Shown here: positions 1 to 7,478 of the stretch, in pieces | Layout of the letters: each line of letters starts with the position of its first letter | How positions within the stretch are numbered: the stretch's first letter is position 1 | Assembly (NCBI GenBank): GCA_029856625.1 | Contig: JAHKLG010000008.1 | Coordinates: 1 to 22,397, forward strand | DNA from: Candidatus Njordarchaeota archaeon | GTDB lineage: Archaea > Asgardarchaeota > Njordarchaeia > Njordarchaeales > Njordarchaeaceae | Reading direction: 5' to 3' | Length of the DNA stretch: 22,397 nucleotides | Made by a program: the position numbers and the translations under genes | The notes under the pieces: model-generated | Database searches by the model: none | What the model was told of the DNA's origin: nothing | What the model saw: the letters and a program-made list of their open reading frames with translations, nothing else

Positions 1-1102
1 AAGTCTTAATTTTTGGTAAAATAATTGTTGAATGGAAATCAAAATCGCTCTTAACATTATTGCCTAGATATTTGGGCATAATAGAAAAGAGAAAATCCAT
101 TAATCTTTCAGAAACAGAAATAAATTGTAATAATTGTTTCATGCGAAGCATTATTTCTAAGTGTGTTCCAATAGTCCTTTTCCACATTCTCTCATAGAGA
201 TGAAGAGATCTTACCTCACTATTTAGATAATGATGAATAACCTCTGCTGCTATTTTCGCGCTCAATCCTCCGAAGACCACCCCACCTCCAGTAGTTGGTT
301 TTGTATGACCAGCCGCATCCCCTACGGCGATTACTTTTTTCCAAACCATCTTTTTTAAAGGAGGGCCACTCACAACGATACCTCCAAAAGTTTTAAGCAC
401 ATTTATTCTTCCCAACCTCTTTCTCGCGAACTTTTTTACGAAGACGAACATATTGCGATTAACATGTTTACTTGCAACGCCTACTCGATAATTACGATCC
501 CCAAGTGGAATTATCCATGAGAAAAAATCTGGCACATTAAAATGTACCTCTACAAAGTCGTCCTCTAGCTCTTCCGAACCTCTAACATCAATTTGCAAGG
601 CGGGCAGTAAGCCTTTAGTATGTGTTCCCGGAAATTCCCGAATTAATAATCTTCTAGCTCCTTCCGCATCCACTATTACATGAGCATTAATTAGTTGCCC
701 CTTAGATGTTAATAATTTGCCATCCGGAGAAATTTTCCTGACCTTAACCCCTAATCTACTTACACCGCCATGAGAAAGAAATTCATCATGAAGCATGGTA
801 TCAAGTTTTACCCGATCAATAACCCAAGCAACGGGTTCATTATAATATATTTCTATGGGACCTTTCTTTTTTGAGAAAAAACGAGCCCCCCTTATCTTGT
901 TTATAATTAAGCCGTTTTCTCTCACTTTATTCCTTAGACCTATTCTTTCCAGTCCAGTAATACCGACTAATCCAGCACAATGCGGAGGAAAACCAACTCT
1001 TTTGTGCTCTTCGAGTATTAATACATTATAGCCTTTCTTAGCTAATTCTGTTCCTATAAAATTTCCAACGAAGCCAGCTCCTACTACAACTACATCGAAC
1101 AT
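1..1102 (-). CDS. Geranylgeranyl reductase family FAD-dependent oxidoreductase (partial, 3' end off window)
   Basis: This reading frame begins at ATG (1102-1100) and stays open to base 1, giving about 367 residues, so only the C-terminus is missing. It is an FAD-dependent flavoprotein of the geranylgeranyl reductase / digeranylgeranylglycerophospholipid reductase family, which saturates the isoprenoid chains of archaeal membrane lipids. Seen in the sequence: an N-terminal Rossmann dinucleotide motif GAGFVG at residues 8-13, an acidic pair near residue 31 that would bind the ribose, the family motif FPPHCAGL at about 38-45 with Cys42, and a second FAD motif GDAAGHTKPTTGGG in the C-terminal half. 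It is transcribed divergently from the gene at 1206. An AT-rich element (GAATATAAC, about 1119-1127) lies close enough upstream to suggest a short or absent leader. Other members of this family reduce different prenyl groups, so the exact substrate is inferred. Confidence 0.85.
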   Translation of the reverse strand, partial: MFDVVVVGAGFVGNFIGTELAKKGYNVLILEEHKRVGFPPHCAGLVGITGLERIGLRNKVRENGLIINKIRGARFFSKKKGPIEIYYNEPVAWVIDRVKLDTMLHDEFLSHGGVSRLGVKVRKISPDGKLLTSKGQLINAHVIVDAEGARRLLIREFPGTHTKGLLPALQIDVRGSEELEDDFVEVHFNVPDFFSWIIPLGDRNYRVGVASKHVNRNMFVFVKKFARKRLGRINVLKTFGGIVVSGPPLKKMVWKKVIAVGDAAGHTKPTTGGGVVFGGLSAKIAAEVIHHYLNSEVRSLHLYERMWKRTIGTHLEIMLRMKQLLQFISVSERLMDFLFSIMPKYLGNNVKSDFDFHSTIILPKIKT

Positions 1103-1162
1103 CGCTAAGACCTTAAACTATGGTTATATTCTCTGCGAATTAATTATGAAAAATAGGTAGTA

Positions 1163-1201
1163 TGACTAGGATTAAAGTTGTATTAATTCCCTGACTAGGA
1201 T
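1163..1201. repeat. Two direct copies of TGACTAGGAT in a divergent intergenic region
   Basis: The 10-base word TGACTAGGAT occurs at 1163-1172 and again at 1192-1201. The period is 29 bases, close to three helical turns, and the second copy ends just before the ATG at 1206. It lies in the 103-base gap between two divergent genes, so a regulatory role is possible, but no binding protein is known from the sequence. Confidence 0.45.
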
Positions 1202-1205
1202 AAAC

Positions 1206-1868
1206 ATGAAAAGAGATGCTAATTATGGGAGATCTAACGTGTATGATTCCCGTGAGATAAGGGACTATGTCCCCGAGATCCATCTAAGTTTAAAGGGAGA
1301 AGAGATAATCAAATTAAAGACTCATCCGATAATAAATGTCCTCAAAGAGCATTTAAAGAGGGAAAAAAGTTTTGGTAATAATATTATTATTCACTATGAT
1401 TTAGACCATGATAGATGCTTGCATGTATTCTTCTCCGAAGAGAAAATTCCCGTAACCACTGCTTATGCCCTTATTACCTTAGGGATAACCCGTTTAATGC
1501 CTAAGGAGGCTCTTGTAAGGATTATTAAGGAGAAGATGGAATCTCTGTCAAGAAGAATATTAGAGCTAGAAAAGACTATTTTCCAGCTAGAAAATAAAAT
1601 GTTCGAAGACTCTATGGATGTCCCTTTCCTACAAAATATGCTCGAAGAATTAATGGATATGCTCTATGAGTTGCAGGAAAAGAAAACATGCATTGAGTCT
1701 GCGTATAAACTCCTAACACTTCCTGAGACAGCCTATGAATATATCCCTGCTAGGTTAAGGAAGACACCAGATGGGCAGGAAATATTAGTTGTAAGAGAAA
1801 AGGATCTCGTCTGGTCATTACCTTTCCAAGTATTTAAGAAGAAAATAACTCCTCATCAAGATAGGTGA
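1206..1868 (+). CDS. Hypothetical protein with central coiled coil
   Basis: This 220-residue protein is not recognised. It is charged and has no signal peptide or membrane segment. The first 100 residues look like a mixed alpha/beta domain (beta-like stretch IIIHYDLDHD at about 59-68). Residues about 105-165 form a long amphipathic, probably coiled-coil region (SLSRRILELEKTIFQLENK). The last 50 residues include LPETAYEYIPARLRK and a basic tail. The ATG at 1206 is preceded by a purine-rich stretch rather than a strong ribosome binding site. Its last 35 bases overlap the end of the convergent gene at 1834, which is unusual but compatible with both being real. A coiled coil suggests oligomerisation or a scaffold role; no function can be assigned. 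Confidence 0.65.
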   Translation: MKRDANYGRSNVYDSREIRDYVPEIHLSLKGEEIIKLKTHPIINVLKEHLKREKSFGNNIIIHYDLDHDRCLHVFFSEEKIPVTTAYALITLGITRLMPKEALVRIIKEKMESLSRRILELEKTIFQLENKMFEDSMDVPFLQNMLEELMDMLYELQEKKTCIESAYKLLTLPETAYEYIPARLRKTPDGQEILVVREKDLVWSLPFQVFKKKITPHQDR

Positions 1869-2310
1869 GAATACAGCCAAAATTTTGTTCTAGCTCCTTA
1901 ATAGTAGCAAGTAGTGTTTCCCGATCAATCTTAAGTAAGTGGGCAGCACAATTACAGTCGGTTGAGCCGAATTTAGGAATTATCACCAGCGCGCCTTTTC
2001 TTAACAAATCATCTGCTAAAGCGCACTCTAATTTCTTGCTCTCTATGATCAGTACAACTCCCCGAATTTTAACACTATCATGAGTTGTTAAGTAATCGAT
2101 ATGCCATTTCTTCTTCTTTAACCTATTGAAATGCCTCAATACCCTCGCTTTAAGCCCTCCAGGACCCAAGGCCGAACCAACATACGCATATAATCCCGGT
2201 GTTATAATGTATTCCCCTAGCTTTCCAACTCTAATTTTAAACTCCTTAAGAACTTCCAGTATGAGGATGTAGGATCCCTTCTTATCTGGAATATTTAAAG
2301 CTGTAATCAT
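1834..2310 (-). CDS. DUF123 / Uri-family GIY-YIG-like protein
   Basis: This protein of about 158 residues belongs to DUF123 (COG1833, Uri superfamily endonuclease), a circularly permuted relative of GIY-YIG nucleases found in archaea and some bacteria. Visible family hallmarks, counted from the ATG, are KGSY near residue 11, the YIG-like core GLYAYVGSA near 39-47 followed by a glycine-rich LGPGG, R/H residues in RVLRHF, the aromatic WHIDYL near 69-74, and a late FGSTDCNCAAHLL segment with two cysteines. The ATG at 2310-2308 is chosen because a GTGAT Shine-Dalgarno-like element lies 4 bases upstream; a GTG at 2319 would add three residues. Nuclease activity is inferred from the fold, and no substrate is known. 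It overlaps the convergent gene upstream by 35 bases. Confidence 0.8.
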   Translation of the reverse strand: MITALNIPDKKGSYILILEVLKEFKIRVGKLGEYIITPGLYAYVGSALGPGGLKARVLRHFNRLKKKKWHIDYLTTHDSVKIRGVVLIIESKKLECALADDLLRKGALVIIPKFGSTDCNCAAHLLKIDRETLLATIKELEQNFGCILTYLDEELFSS

Positions 2311-2391
2311 GCCTATCACGTATTCTTAAATTATCATTTCGGCCACAGCTTTGTTTAGTTAATTCCCCTTTACTAAAAATGTGAGAGTAAA

Positions 2392-3261
2392 ATGAAGATA
2401 AAGATACTAGGTGCCGACTCTCTCGGAGTACGTAGCATGGCAACGTATATTGAAACTAAGGATGCTCGAATTCTCATAGATCCTGGAGCCAATTTAGCTC
2501 CTAAGAGATTTGGACTCCCTCCTCACCCCCTCGAAGTCGATAGGCTCAATGGCGTATGGAGAGAAATAAGGAACTACGCAATGAGAGCAGACATTCTCAT
2601 TATATCTCATTATCATCTCGATCATTATCATCCAGAAAGGGAGATTGAGATTTATGAGGGTAAAGTGGTATTCCTTAAGCATCCTACCCTTAACATAAAC
2701 ACTAATCAAATGCAGAGAGCAAATATATTCCTTAGCAAGATTAGAGAAATGGCGGATATTATAGAATTCGCGGATGATAGAGAATTCTTCTTCAATGAAA
2801 CCCGCATATTATTTTCAAAACCAGTACCTCACGGAATTAATAAGAACCTTGGGTACGTCTTAGAAATACTAATTGATGATGGAGAAAAGAGATTCCTCTT
2901 CACAAGCGATACTCAGGGCTTACCTACCAAAGAACATATTGAGTTTATACTAAGAACAAAACCCAATATAATTTTCTTAGATGGACCGCCAACCTACTTA
3001 TTAGGAAGTAGATATGAAGAAAAACATCTCAAAAGTTCTCTGGAGAGATTACCCGAAATAATTAGTAAGTGCCCTATTGAGAAACTTATTATCGATCATC
3101 ATTTTTTACGTGACTTAAACTGGACTCAGTATCTTATAAAGAACAATCTGCATAGATACTTACTCGAAAAGAAAATAATTACAGCTGCCGAATTCTTGAA
3201 TAAAGAACCGGATCTACTTGAGGCACGCCGTAAGGAATTATGGCATAGAGAACAACATTAG
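2392..3261 (+). CDS. UPF0282 metallo-beta-lactamase-superfamily hydrolase
   Basis: This 289-residue cytoplasmic protein of the metallo-beta-lactamase superfamily matches the archaeal UPF0282/COG2248 group of predicted hydrolases. The N-terminus (MKIKILGADSLGVRSMATYI) forms the typical first strands. The metal-binding motif HxHxDH is present at residues 73-78 (HYHLDH). Further likely ligands are His147 (PVPHG), Asp173 (TSDTQG) and the His236-His237 pair (IDHHFLRD). With all positions filled, a dinuclear metal site is likely. Length is normal for the family. The natural substrate of UPF0282 is not known; relatives act as nucleases or as small-molecule hydrolases. It is a single gene flanked by a divergent and a downstream co-directional unit. 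Confidence 0.85.
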   Translation: MKIKILGADSLGVRSMATYIETKDARILIDPGANLAPKRFGLPPHPLEVDRLNGVWREIRNYAMRADILIISHYHLDHYHPEREIEIYEGKVVFLKHPTLNINTNQMQRANIFLSKIREMADIIEFADDREFFFNETRILFSKPVPHGINKNLGYVLEILIDDGEKRFLFTSDTQGLPTKEHIEFILRTKPNIIFLDGPPTYLLGSRYEEKHLKSSLERLPEIISKCPIEKLIIDHHFLRDLNWTQYLIKNNLHRYLLEKKIITAAEFLNKEPDLLEARRKELWHREQH

Positions 3262-3341
3262 TAGTGCTAAAAATTAATATTCGTTTTTGCTTTAATGTTA
3301 TGATTTTCTCGTCATTTTAAAGGATTTAATAGGGAGTTGAA

Positions 3342-3758
3342 ATGGCTAAACATATTGTTGTAGATTCTACCCGCTGTTCTGGTTGTAAGATATGTGAACA
3401 AGTATGTGCCAAGACTCATTATGGAGTTCTTAACATTTCTAAGTCGGCAATAAGGATCCATACTGAATTTACGCCGGAGAAGATATGGCATGAACACAGT
3501 GTTTGCCAGCAATGCGGTCCTGATGCTCCCTGTATAAAAGCTTGCCCAGAAAATGCTCTCTATTGGGATGCGGAGAAGAACCGCTTGGCGATAAATTTAG
3601 AGAAGTGCGTTGGACATTTCAACTGTGTAGTTGCTTGCCCATACAACGCTATATTCCGCCATCCAGGGCTGAAGCACCCTATTTTCTGTGATTTATGTGA
3701 TGGGGACCCTCAATGTATGAAATGGTGCCCGATGGGCGCTATTAGGTTGGTTAGTTAG
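3342..3758 (+). CDS. Polyferredoxin subunit paired with aldehyde ferredoxin oxidoreductase
   Basis: This 138-residue iron-sulfur protein of the HycB/DmsB-like electron-transfer type has 15 cysteines in four groups. The groups are C12-C15-C18-C22; C55-C58-C64-C68; C89-C95-C99; and C116-C119-C125-C129. The pattern predicts up to four cubane clusters. In the third group the position expected to be the second cysteine is His92, so that cluster may be His-ligated or a [3Fe-4S] cluster. The gene ends immediately before the oxidoreductase start, so the two are almost certainly co-transcribed and this protein is the likely electron acceptor or dedicated subunit. The ATG at 3342 follows an AGGGAG Shine-Dalgarno element. 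No signal peptide is seen, so the complex is cytoplasmic. Confidence 0.88.
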   Translation: MAKHIVVDSTRCSGCKICEQVCAKTHYGVLNISKSAIRIHTEFTPEKIWHEHSVCQQCGPDAPCIKACPENALYWDAEKNRLAINLEKCVGHFNCVVACPYNAIFRHPGLKHPIFCDLCDGDPQCMKWCPMGAIRLVS

Positions 3759-3769
3759 GGGTGATTTTT

Positions 3770-5644
3770 GTGGAGTGGAAGGGTGGATGGGTTGGTAAAA
3801 TCCTTAGAGTAAACTTGTCTAAAGAAGAGGTAAAGGAACAGGACCTGCCCAAAGATCTCGCTCTCGAATGGATTGGAGGAAGAGGTTTCGCTATTAAGAT
3901 TCTATGGGATGAACTAGAACCTGAAACCGATCCTTTATCCCCCGAAAACAAGGTGGTAATAGCTACTGGACCTCTTACTGGAACTATTACGCCAAGCAGC
4001 GGGAAACTTGTTGTCGCCTCGAAATCCCCATTAACTGGCGGTTATGGAGATGGGAATATCGGAACTTATTTTGCTCCAATGCTAAAAATGGCAGGTTATG
4101 ATGCAGTAGTGCTGGAAGGAAAAGCGAAGAAGCCAGTATATATCTACATAACACCAAATGGCGTCGAGATTAAAGATGCTTCACATCTATGGGGGAAGAG
4201 TACGATAGAGACAGAGATTATTTTGAGGGAAGATCATGGAAAGAATATTGGGGTTATATCCATAGGCCCTGCTGGTGAAAATCTCGTTAAATTCGCGGTT
4301 GTGATCTCTGAATATGGTCGAGCAGGGGGAAGACCTGGCATAGGCACTGTATTTGGAGCCAAAAAAGTCAAGGCTTTAGTTGCTGAAGGATGGAACGATA
4401 TCCCCGTTGCTAATATTGATGAAGCATTCAATCTAGCATGGGAAGCTAGAGTGAAACTCCTATCTCATCCCGGTTATCGCAAATGGATCGGCCAAGGAAC
4501 GATGATGACTATTGAGTGGTCACAAGAAGCTAGCGTGCTGCCCACTAACAATTTCAGTGAAGGCGTTTTTGACGCCTATATGAATATAGGTGGAGAAACT
4601 ATGGAGAAAGTATACAAATTGCTTCGTAAGGGTTGCTTCTCGTGTCCAATGCCTTGTGGGAATCTCTCGATAGCTAAGATGGGCAAATTCATGGGTACAT
4701 GGGCTGAATTAGATTATGAGAACGTTGCAATGCTGGGCTCAAATATCGGAATCGGGGACATGAATATTGTTATTAAGTTAAATAGATTAGCTGATGAATG
4801 GGGTGTCGACACAATCTCACTAGGAAACGCAATTGGTTTTGCAATTGAATTATATCAACGCGGAATCATTTCTCAAAAGCAAACAGGAAAACTTGAGCTT
4901 AAATGGGGTGACGAAGAAGCGATACTTGCGCTTGCAGAGAAGATCATCAAGAGAGAAGATATCGGTAAGCTCCTAGCAGAAGGGACAAGGGCGGCAGCTG
5001 AGAAAATTGGTAAAGAAGCTCCAAAGTATGCTATCCAAGTTAAAGGTCTTGAAGTGTCTGCGTACGATTGCCATGCAGCTCCAGCGATGGCTCTATCATA
5101 TGGAACTTCTCCAATAGGAGCTCATCATAAGGATGCTTGGGTTATTTCGTGGGAAGTCAAGATAGGTAGAGATAAACTTGATAAGAGCAAGGTTGATAAA
5201 GTAATTGAGTTCCAGCGGATACGTGGCGGATTATTTGAAATACTAACAGTTTGTAGACTGCCATGGATAGAGTTAGCGCTGGATCTTGAATATTATGTGA
5301 AACTCTTCCACGCCGTTACGGGTATTAATTATACACTAGATAACTTCTTCTTTATCGCGGATAAAATCTATAACTTGATAAGAGCATTCTGGATTCGGGA
5401 ATATGGTGAATGGAGAAGGGAGTATGACTATCCTCCAAGAAAATGGTTTGAGATACCGTTGTCAAAAGGACCATTAGCTGGTGCAAAGCTTACAAAAGAA
5501 AGCTATGATAAACTCCTTGACTGGTACTATGAAGCTAGGGGATGGGATAAAAACGGAGTGCCAAGAAAGAGTACATTAGAGAAATTCGGTTTATCATACG
5601 TAATAGAGACTCTAGAGGAGAGAGGAATTACATTATCTGAATAG
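3770..5644 (+). CDS. Tungsten-type aldehyde:ferredoxin oxidoreductase
   Basis: This enzyme of about 624 residues belongs to the AOR family, which oxidises aldehydes to carboxylic acids with ferredoxin as acceptor and uses a bis-pterin tungsten (or molybdenum) cofactor and one [4Fe-4S] cluster. The N-terminal AOR domain begins GWVGKILRVNLS and contains the conserved ATGPLTG and SKSPLTGGYGDGN segments. The cluster ligands are visible as CFSCPMPC (Cys289, Cys292, Cys296) with a fourth cysteine near 495 (TVCRLPW). The chosen start is GTG at 3770, because GGGGTGA lies exactly 5 bases upstream; a GTG at 3761 would add three residues and sit inside that ribosome binding site. Length is normal. Whether it belongs to the AOR, FOR, GAPOR or WOR subgroup cannot be read with confidence; the associated four-cluster ferredoxin favours a two-subunit enzyme. 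Confidence 0.92.
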   Translation: MEWKGGWVGKILRVNLSKEEVKEQDLPKDLALEWIGGRGFAIKILWDELEPETDPLSPENKVVIATGPLTGTITPSSGKLVVASKSPLTGGYGDGNIGTYFAPMLKMAGYDAVVLEGKAKKPVYIYITPNGVEIKDASHLWGKSTIETEIILREDHGKNIGVISIGPAGENLVKFAVVISEYGRAGGRPGIGTVFGAKKVKALVAEGWNDIPVANIDEAFNLAWEARVKLLSHPGYRKWIGQGTMMTIEWSQEASVLPTNNFSEGVFDAYMNIGGETMEKVYKLLRKGCFSCPMPCGNLSIAKMGKFMGTWAELDYENVAMLGSNIGIGDMNIVIKLNRLADEWGVDTISLGNAIGFAIELYQRGIISQKQTGKLELKWGDEEAILALAEKIIKREDIGKLLAEGTRAAAEKIGKEAPKYAIQVKGLEVSAYDCHAAPAMALSYGTSPIGAHHKDAWVISWEVKIGRDKLDKSKVDKVIEFQRIRGGLFEILTVCRLPWIELALDLEYYVKLFHAVTGINYTLDNFFFIADKIYNLIRAFWIREYGEWRREYDYPPRKWFEIPLSKGPLAGAKLTKESYDKLLDWYYEARGWDKNGVPRKSTLEKFGLSYVIETLEERGITLSE

Positions 5645-5671
5645 TTCTTTCTCTATTTTTCTTTTCTTACA
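5645..5671 (+). terminator. T-rich archaeal terminator after the oxidoreductase gene
   Basis: Immediately after the stop codon the plus strand carries a pyrimidine tract with several runs of three to five T (TTCTTTCTCTATTTTTCTTTTC). There is no stable hairpin, as is usual for archaeal intrinsic termination. The rest of the 114-base convergent gap shows a shorter T tract (ATTTTTGCATTTT) on the minus strand that could end the pyr/MoaD unit. Confidence 0.5.
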
Positions 5672-5758
5672 TTTGTAGTGACCAAAGTTATAATTGCTAT
5701 TTTGGAATGTTATTATTTAAAATGCAAAAATGTATCACACAGATAGGTAATGCGTTAT

Positions 5759-6043
5759 TTATCCTCCACTTAGAAAGGGCATTATAGAGATCGTATCTTC
5801 ATCTTCTAGCTCGAGTTTAAGATCATTTACTGCCTTACCATTTACGAGAACGATTATATTTTCATTTAGAGCTTTTTTCTGCATAGAATCAAATAGCACT
5901 TTCTCGATTGATCTCCCATATTTCTTAACTATTTTCATTAAGAGATCTCTTAGTGTCGCTCTGTCAGGTAATGAGAATTCCTCCTCGCGGGTGTCTTGAA
6001 CTAACTGTCTGATATAGGCAAAGTATCTGACTTTTACCTTCAT
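5759..6043 (-). CDS. MoaD/ThiS-family ubiquitin-like sulfur carrier
   Basis: This 94-residue beta-grasp protein ends in a diglycine (PFLSGG), the hallmark of MoaD, ThiS and the small archaeal modifier proteins (SAMPs). The beginning MKVKVRYFAYIRQL and the segment TISIMPFLSGG fit MoaD best. Such proteins carry a C-terminal thiocarboxylate that supplies sulfur for the pterin dithiolene. In some archaea they are also conjugated to other proteins. The ATG at 6043 is chosen because GGAGG lies 7 bases upstream; a GTG at 6049 overlaps the stop of pyrE but has almost no spacing. It is the last gene of pyrF-pyrE-moaD-like and converges on the tungsten/molybdenum oxidoreductase, a location that supports cofactor synthesis. 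The activating E1-like enzyme is not in this window. Confidence 0.85.
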   Translation of the reverse strand: MKVKVRYFAYIRQLVQDTREEEFSLPDRATLRDLLMKIVKKYGRSIEKVLFDSMQKKALNENIIVLVNGKAVNDLKLELEDEDTISIMPFLSGG

Positions 6044-6045
6044 GA

Positions 6046-6660
6046 TCACCCCTCCCCAATCTTTCTCCTATACTCATCAATATAACTCATTATTTCCTCA
6101 TATTTTTCATCTGATATCAATGAGTTCTTATGAAGGATCCGGAAGAGATCTGTTACAGTTAGCAAAGAATGTAGCTTAACTCCCATTTTCTTTAATCTCT
6201 CTCTTGCTCCCTGCTCCCTATCGATCACTACAAATGCATGCTCGATCAAACCATCATTATCACGAATCACATTAACGGCCCTCTCTAAAGATCGTCCAGT
6301 AGTCGCTACGTCATCTATTAGAAGAACTTTCCTATTGGATACAAAACCCTCTAGTATTTTTCCTGTCCCATACTTTTTTTCCTCCCTCCTAACATAAGCC
6401 ATGGGAATTTCTCCAATACAGGACATATAAGCTACTAGGGGGATCCCACCAGTAGCTATTCCCACTAGTACTTCGAAGGAACACTTCTTCTTAGCTTCCC
6501 TTAGGATTAAATTTGCAACTTTTTTCATTAATTGTGGGTAACCAATTAATTCTCGTAAATCAATGTAAAATGGGCTCTTAATTCCAGAAGATAAAATAAA
6601 TTGTCCTATCTTGATAAGGCCCAGGTTATATAGTTTTATTGCTAGTTCTGCAAGATTCAA
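6046..6660 (-). CDS. pyrE: Orotate phosphoribosyltransferase
   Basis: This 204-residue enzyme transfers orotate to PRPP to form orotidine 5'-phosphate in de novo UMP synthesis. The PRPP-binding signature VLLIDDVATTGRS is present near residues 111-123, and the upstream GIATGGIPL loop and the flexible YVRREEKKYGTG segment (catalytic lysines) are intact. The start is TTG at 6660, supported by an AGGGGAT Shine-Dalgarno element 5 bases upstream. Its first 35 bases overlap the end of pyrF, and its stop lies 2 bases from the MoaD-like start, so the three genes form one translationally linked operon. Length is normal for archaeal PyrE. Confidence 0.95.
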   Translation of the reverse strand: MNLAELAIKLYNLGLIKIGQFILSSGIKSPFYIDLRELIGYPQLMKKVANLILREAKKKCSFEVLVGIATGGIPLVAYMSCIGEIPMAYVRREEKKYGTGKILEGFVSNRKVLLIDDVATTGRSLERAVNVIRDNDGLIEHAFVVIDREQGARERLKKMGVKLHSLLTVTDLFRILHKNSLISDEKYEEIMSYIDEYRRKIGEG

Positions 6661-7354
6661 GCTTATCCCCTAGCACATTTTTTTGAATCTTATTAATTTT
6701 GGACACAACCTCTACTGGATCTTCCGCCTTAATAATCATCCTACCTATTATTTCAAAATCAGCTCCTGCCTTTAGCGCATCCCCCGGAGAAGCTCCCTGA
6801 GCACCAATCCCTGGGGAAATTATTATTCCTTGGTATCTCAGGTCTTTTCGCGCTTTCTGAATATATTGAGGCATCGTTGCAGGAAGAACTAATCCATAAA
6901 AGTTTAACTCTGATGCTAAAGTTACCATCCTAGAAAATACTTTATTAATAAATTCCTCAGCGCCCAAATGAGACATAGCTGCGACAAGGAATACTTTAAC
7001 ATCTAGTTCTTGAGCTTTTTTAGCGAGGATATCGAGAGCATTTTTAGCCCCAACGAATCCGTGGGCAATCACGGCATCAAAGCCTATCTCTACGAGTTTT
7101 TCTAATGTCATGGCCATTACATGTCCTACATCAGCCATCTTTGTATCAGCTATAAAGAAAAAGTCTTGTCTAAAAGATTGTATAGCATCTGATACAGATT
7201 TTGCACCCCATGTTAATAAGCATGGCAAACCTATTTTTATTCCAGCGACCTTACCCCTCAGCTTATGCATTATTTTAAAGAAGTCTATTTCTGGATAATC
7301 TAACGCTACAATTATTCTGCTGATGGATTTCATATCCTCCAAGAATCGTCCCAA
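6626..7354 (-). CDS. pyrF: Orotidine 5'-phosphate decarboxylase
   Basis: This enzyme, about 242 residues from the chosen start, decarboxylates OMP to UMP. The substrate-site residues of the family are visible: the first strand IIVALD, the catalytic D-x-K-x-x-D in FFIADTKMADVGH, and the phosphate-site loops around SPGIGAQGASPGDAL and GRMI. The start is probably TTG at 7354, because a full GAGGTGA Shine-Dalgarno element lies 5 bases before it. Alternatives are GTG at 7363 and ATG at 7333; the last would give the usual short lead-in to the first strand but has GGAGG only 2 bases away. It is the first gene of the pyrF-pyrE-MoaD-like unit and diverges from the cluster at 7479. Confidence 0.94.
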   Translation of the reverse strand: MGRFLEDMKSISRIIVALDYPEIDFFKIMHKLRGKVAGIKIGLPCLLTWGAKSVSDAIQSFRQDFFFIADTKMADVGHVMAMTLEKLVEIGFDAVIAHGFVGAKNALDILAKKAQELDVKVFLVAAMSHLGAEEFINKVFSRMVTLASELNFYGLVLPATMPQYIQKARKDLRYQGIIISPGIGAQGASPGDALKAGADFEIIGRMIIKAEDPVEVVSKINKIQKNVLGDKLESCRTSNKTI

Positions 7355-7412
7355 TAATTTCACCTCGAATTGTTCCCAAATCGCCCTAAAGCTAATCGAA
7401 AGACTAGCAACA

Positions 7413-7425
7413 TTAATATTTATAG
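7413..7425 (+). promoter_or_regulatory. Putative TATA box for the 7479-10162 gene cluster
   Basis: TTAATATTTATAG lies about 55-65 bases before the ATG at 7479, between divergent transcription units. The spacing would put transcription start near 7447, leaving a leader with the AGGAG ribosome binding site. Confidence 0.35.
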
Positions 7426-7478
7426 CCTTTGATATAAGAAGACGTTTAGAACTTAATCAAGTTTTAGGAGAATCTGAA

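Noticed and set aside
1865..2083. 72-residue open frame on the plus strand
   Set aside because: It is antisense to the well-supported DUF123 gene, has no ribosome binding site, and its Ser-rich composition is typical of a shadow frame.
7323..7478. N-terminal extension of the gene at 7479 (open frame back to an ATG at 7323)
   Set aside because: It overlaps the pyrF start region and contains the probable promoter. Its composition is unlike the rest of the protein, and a good AGGAG site precedes the ATG at 7479.
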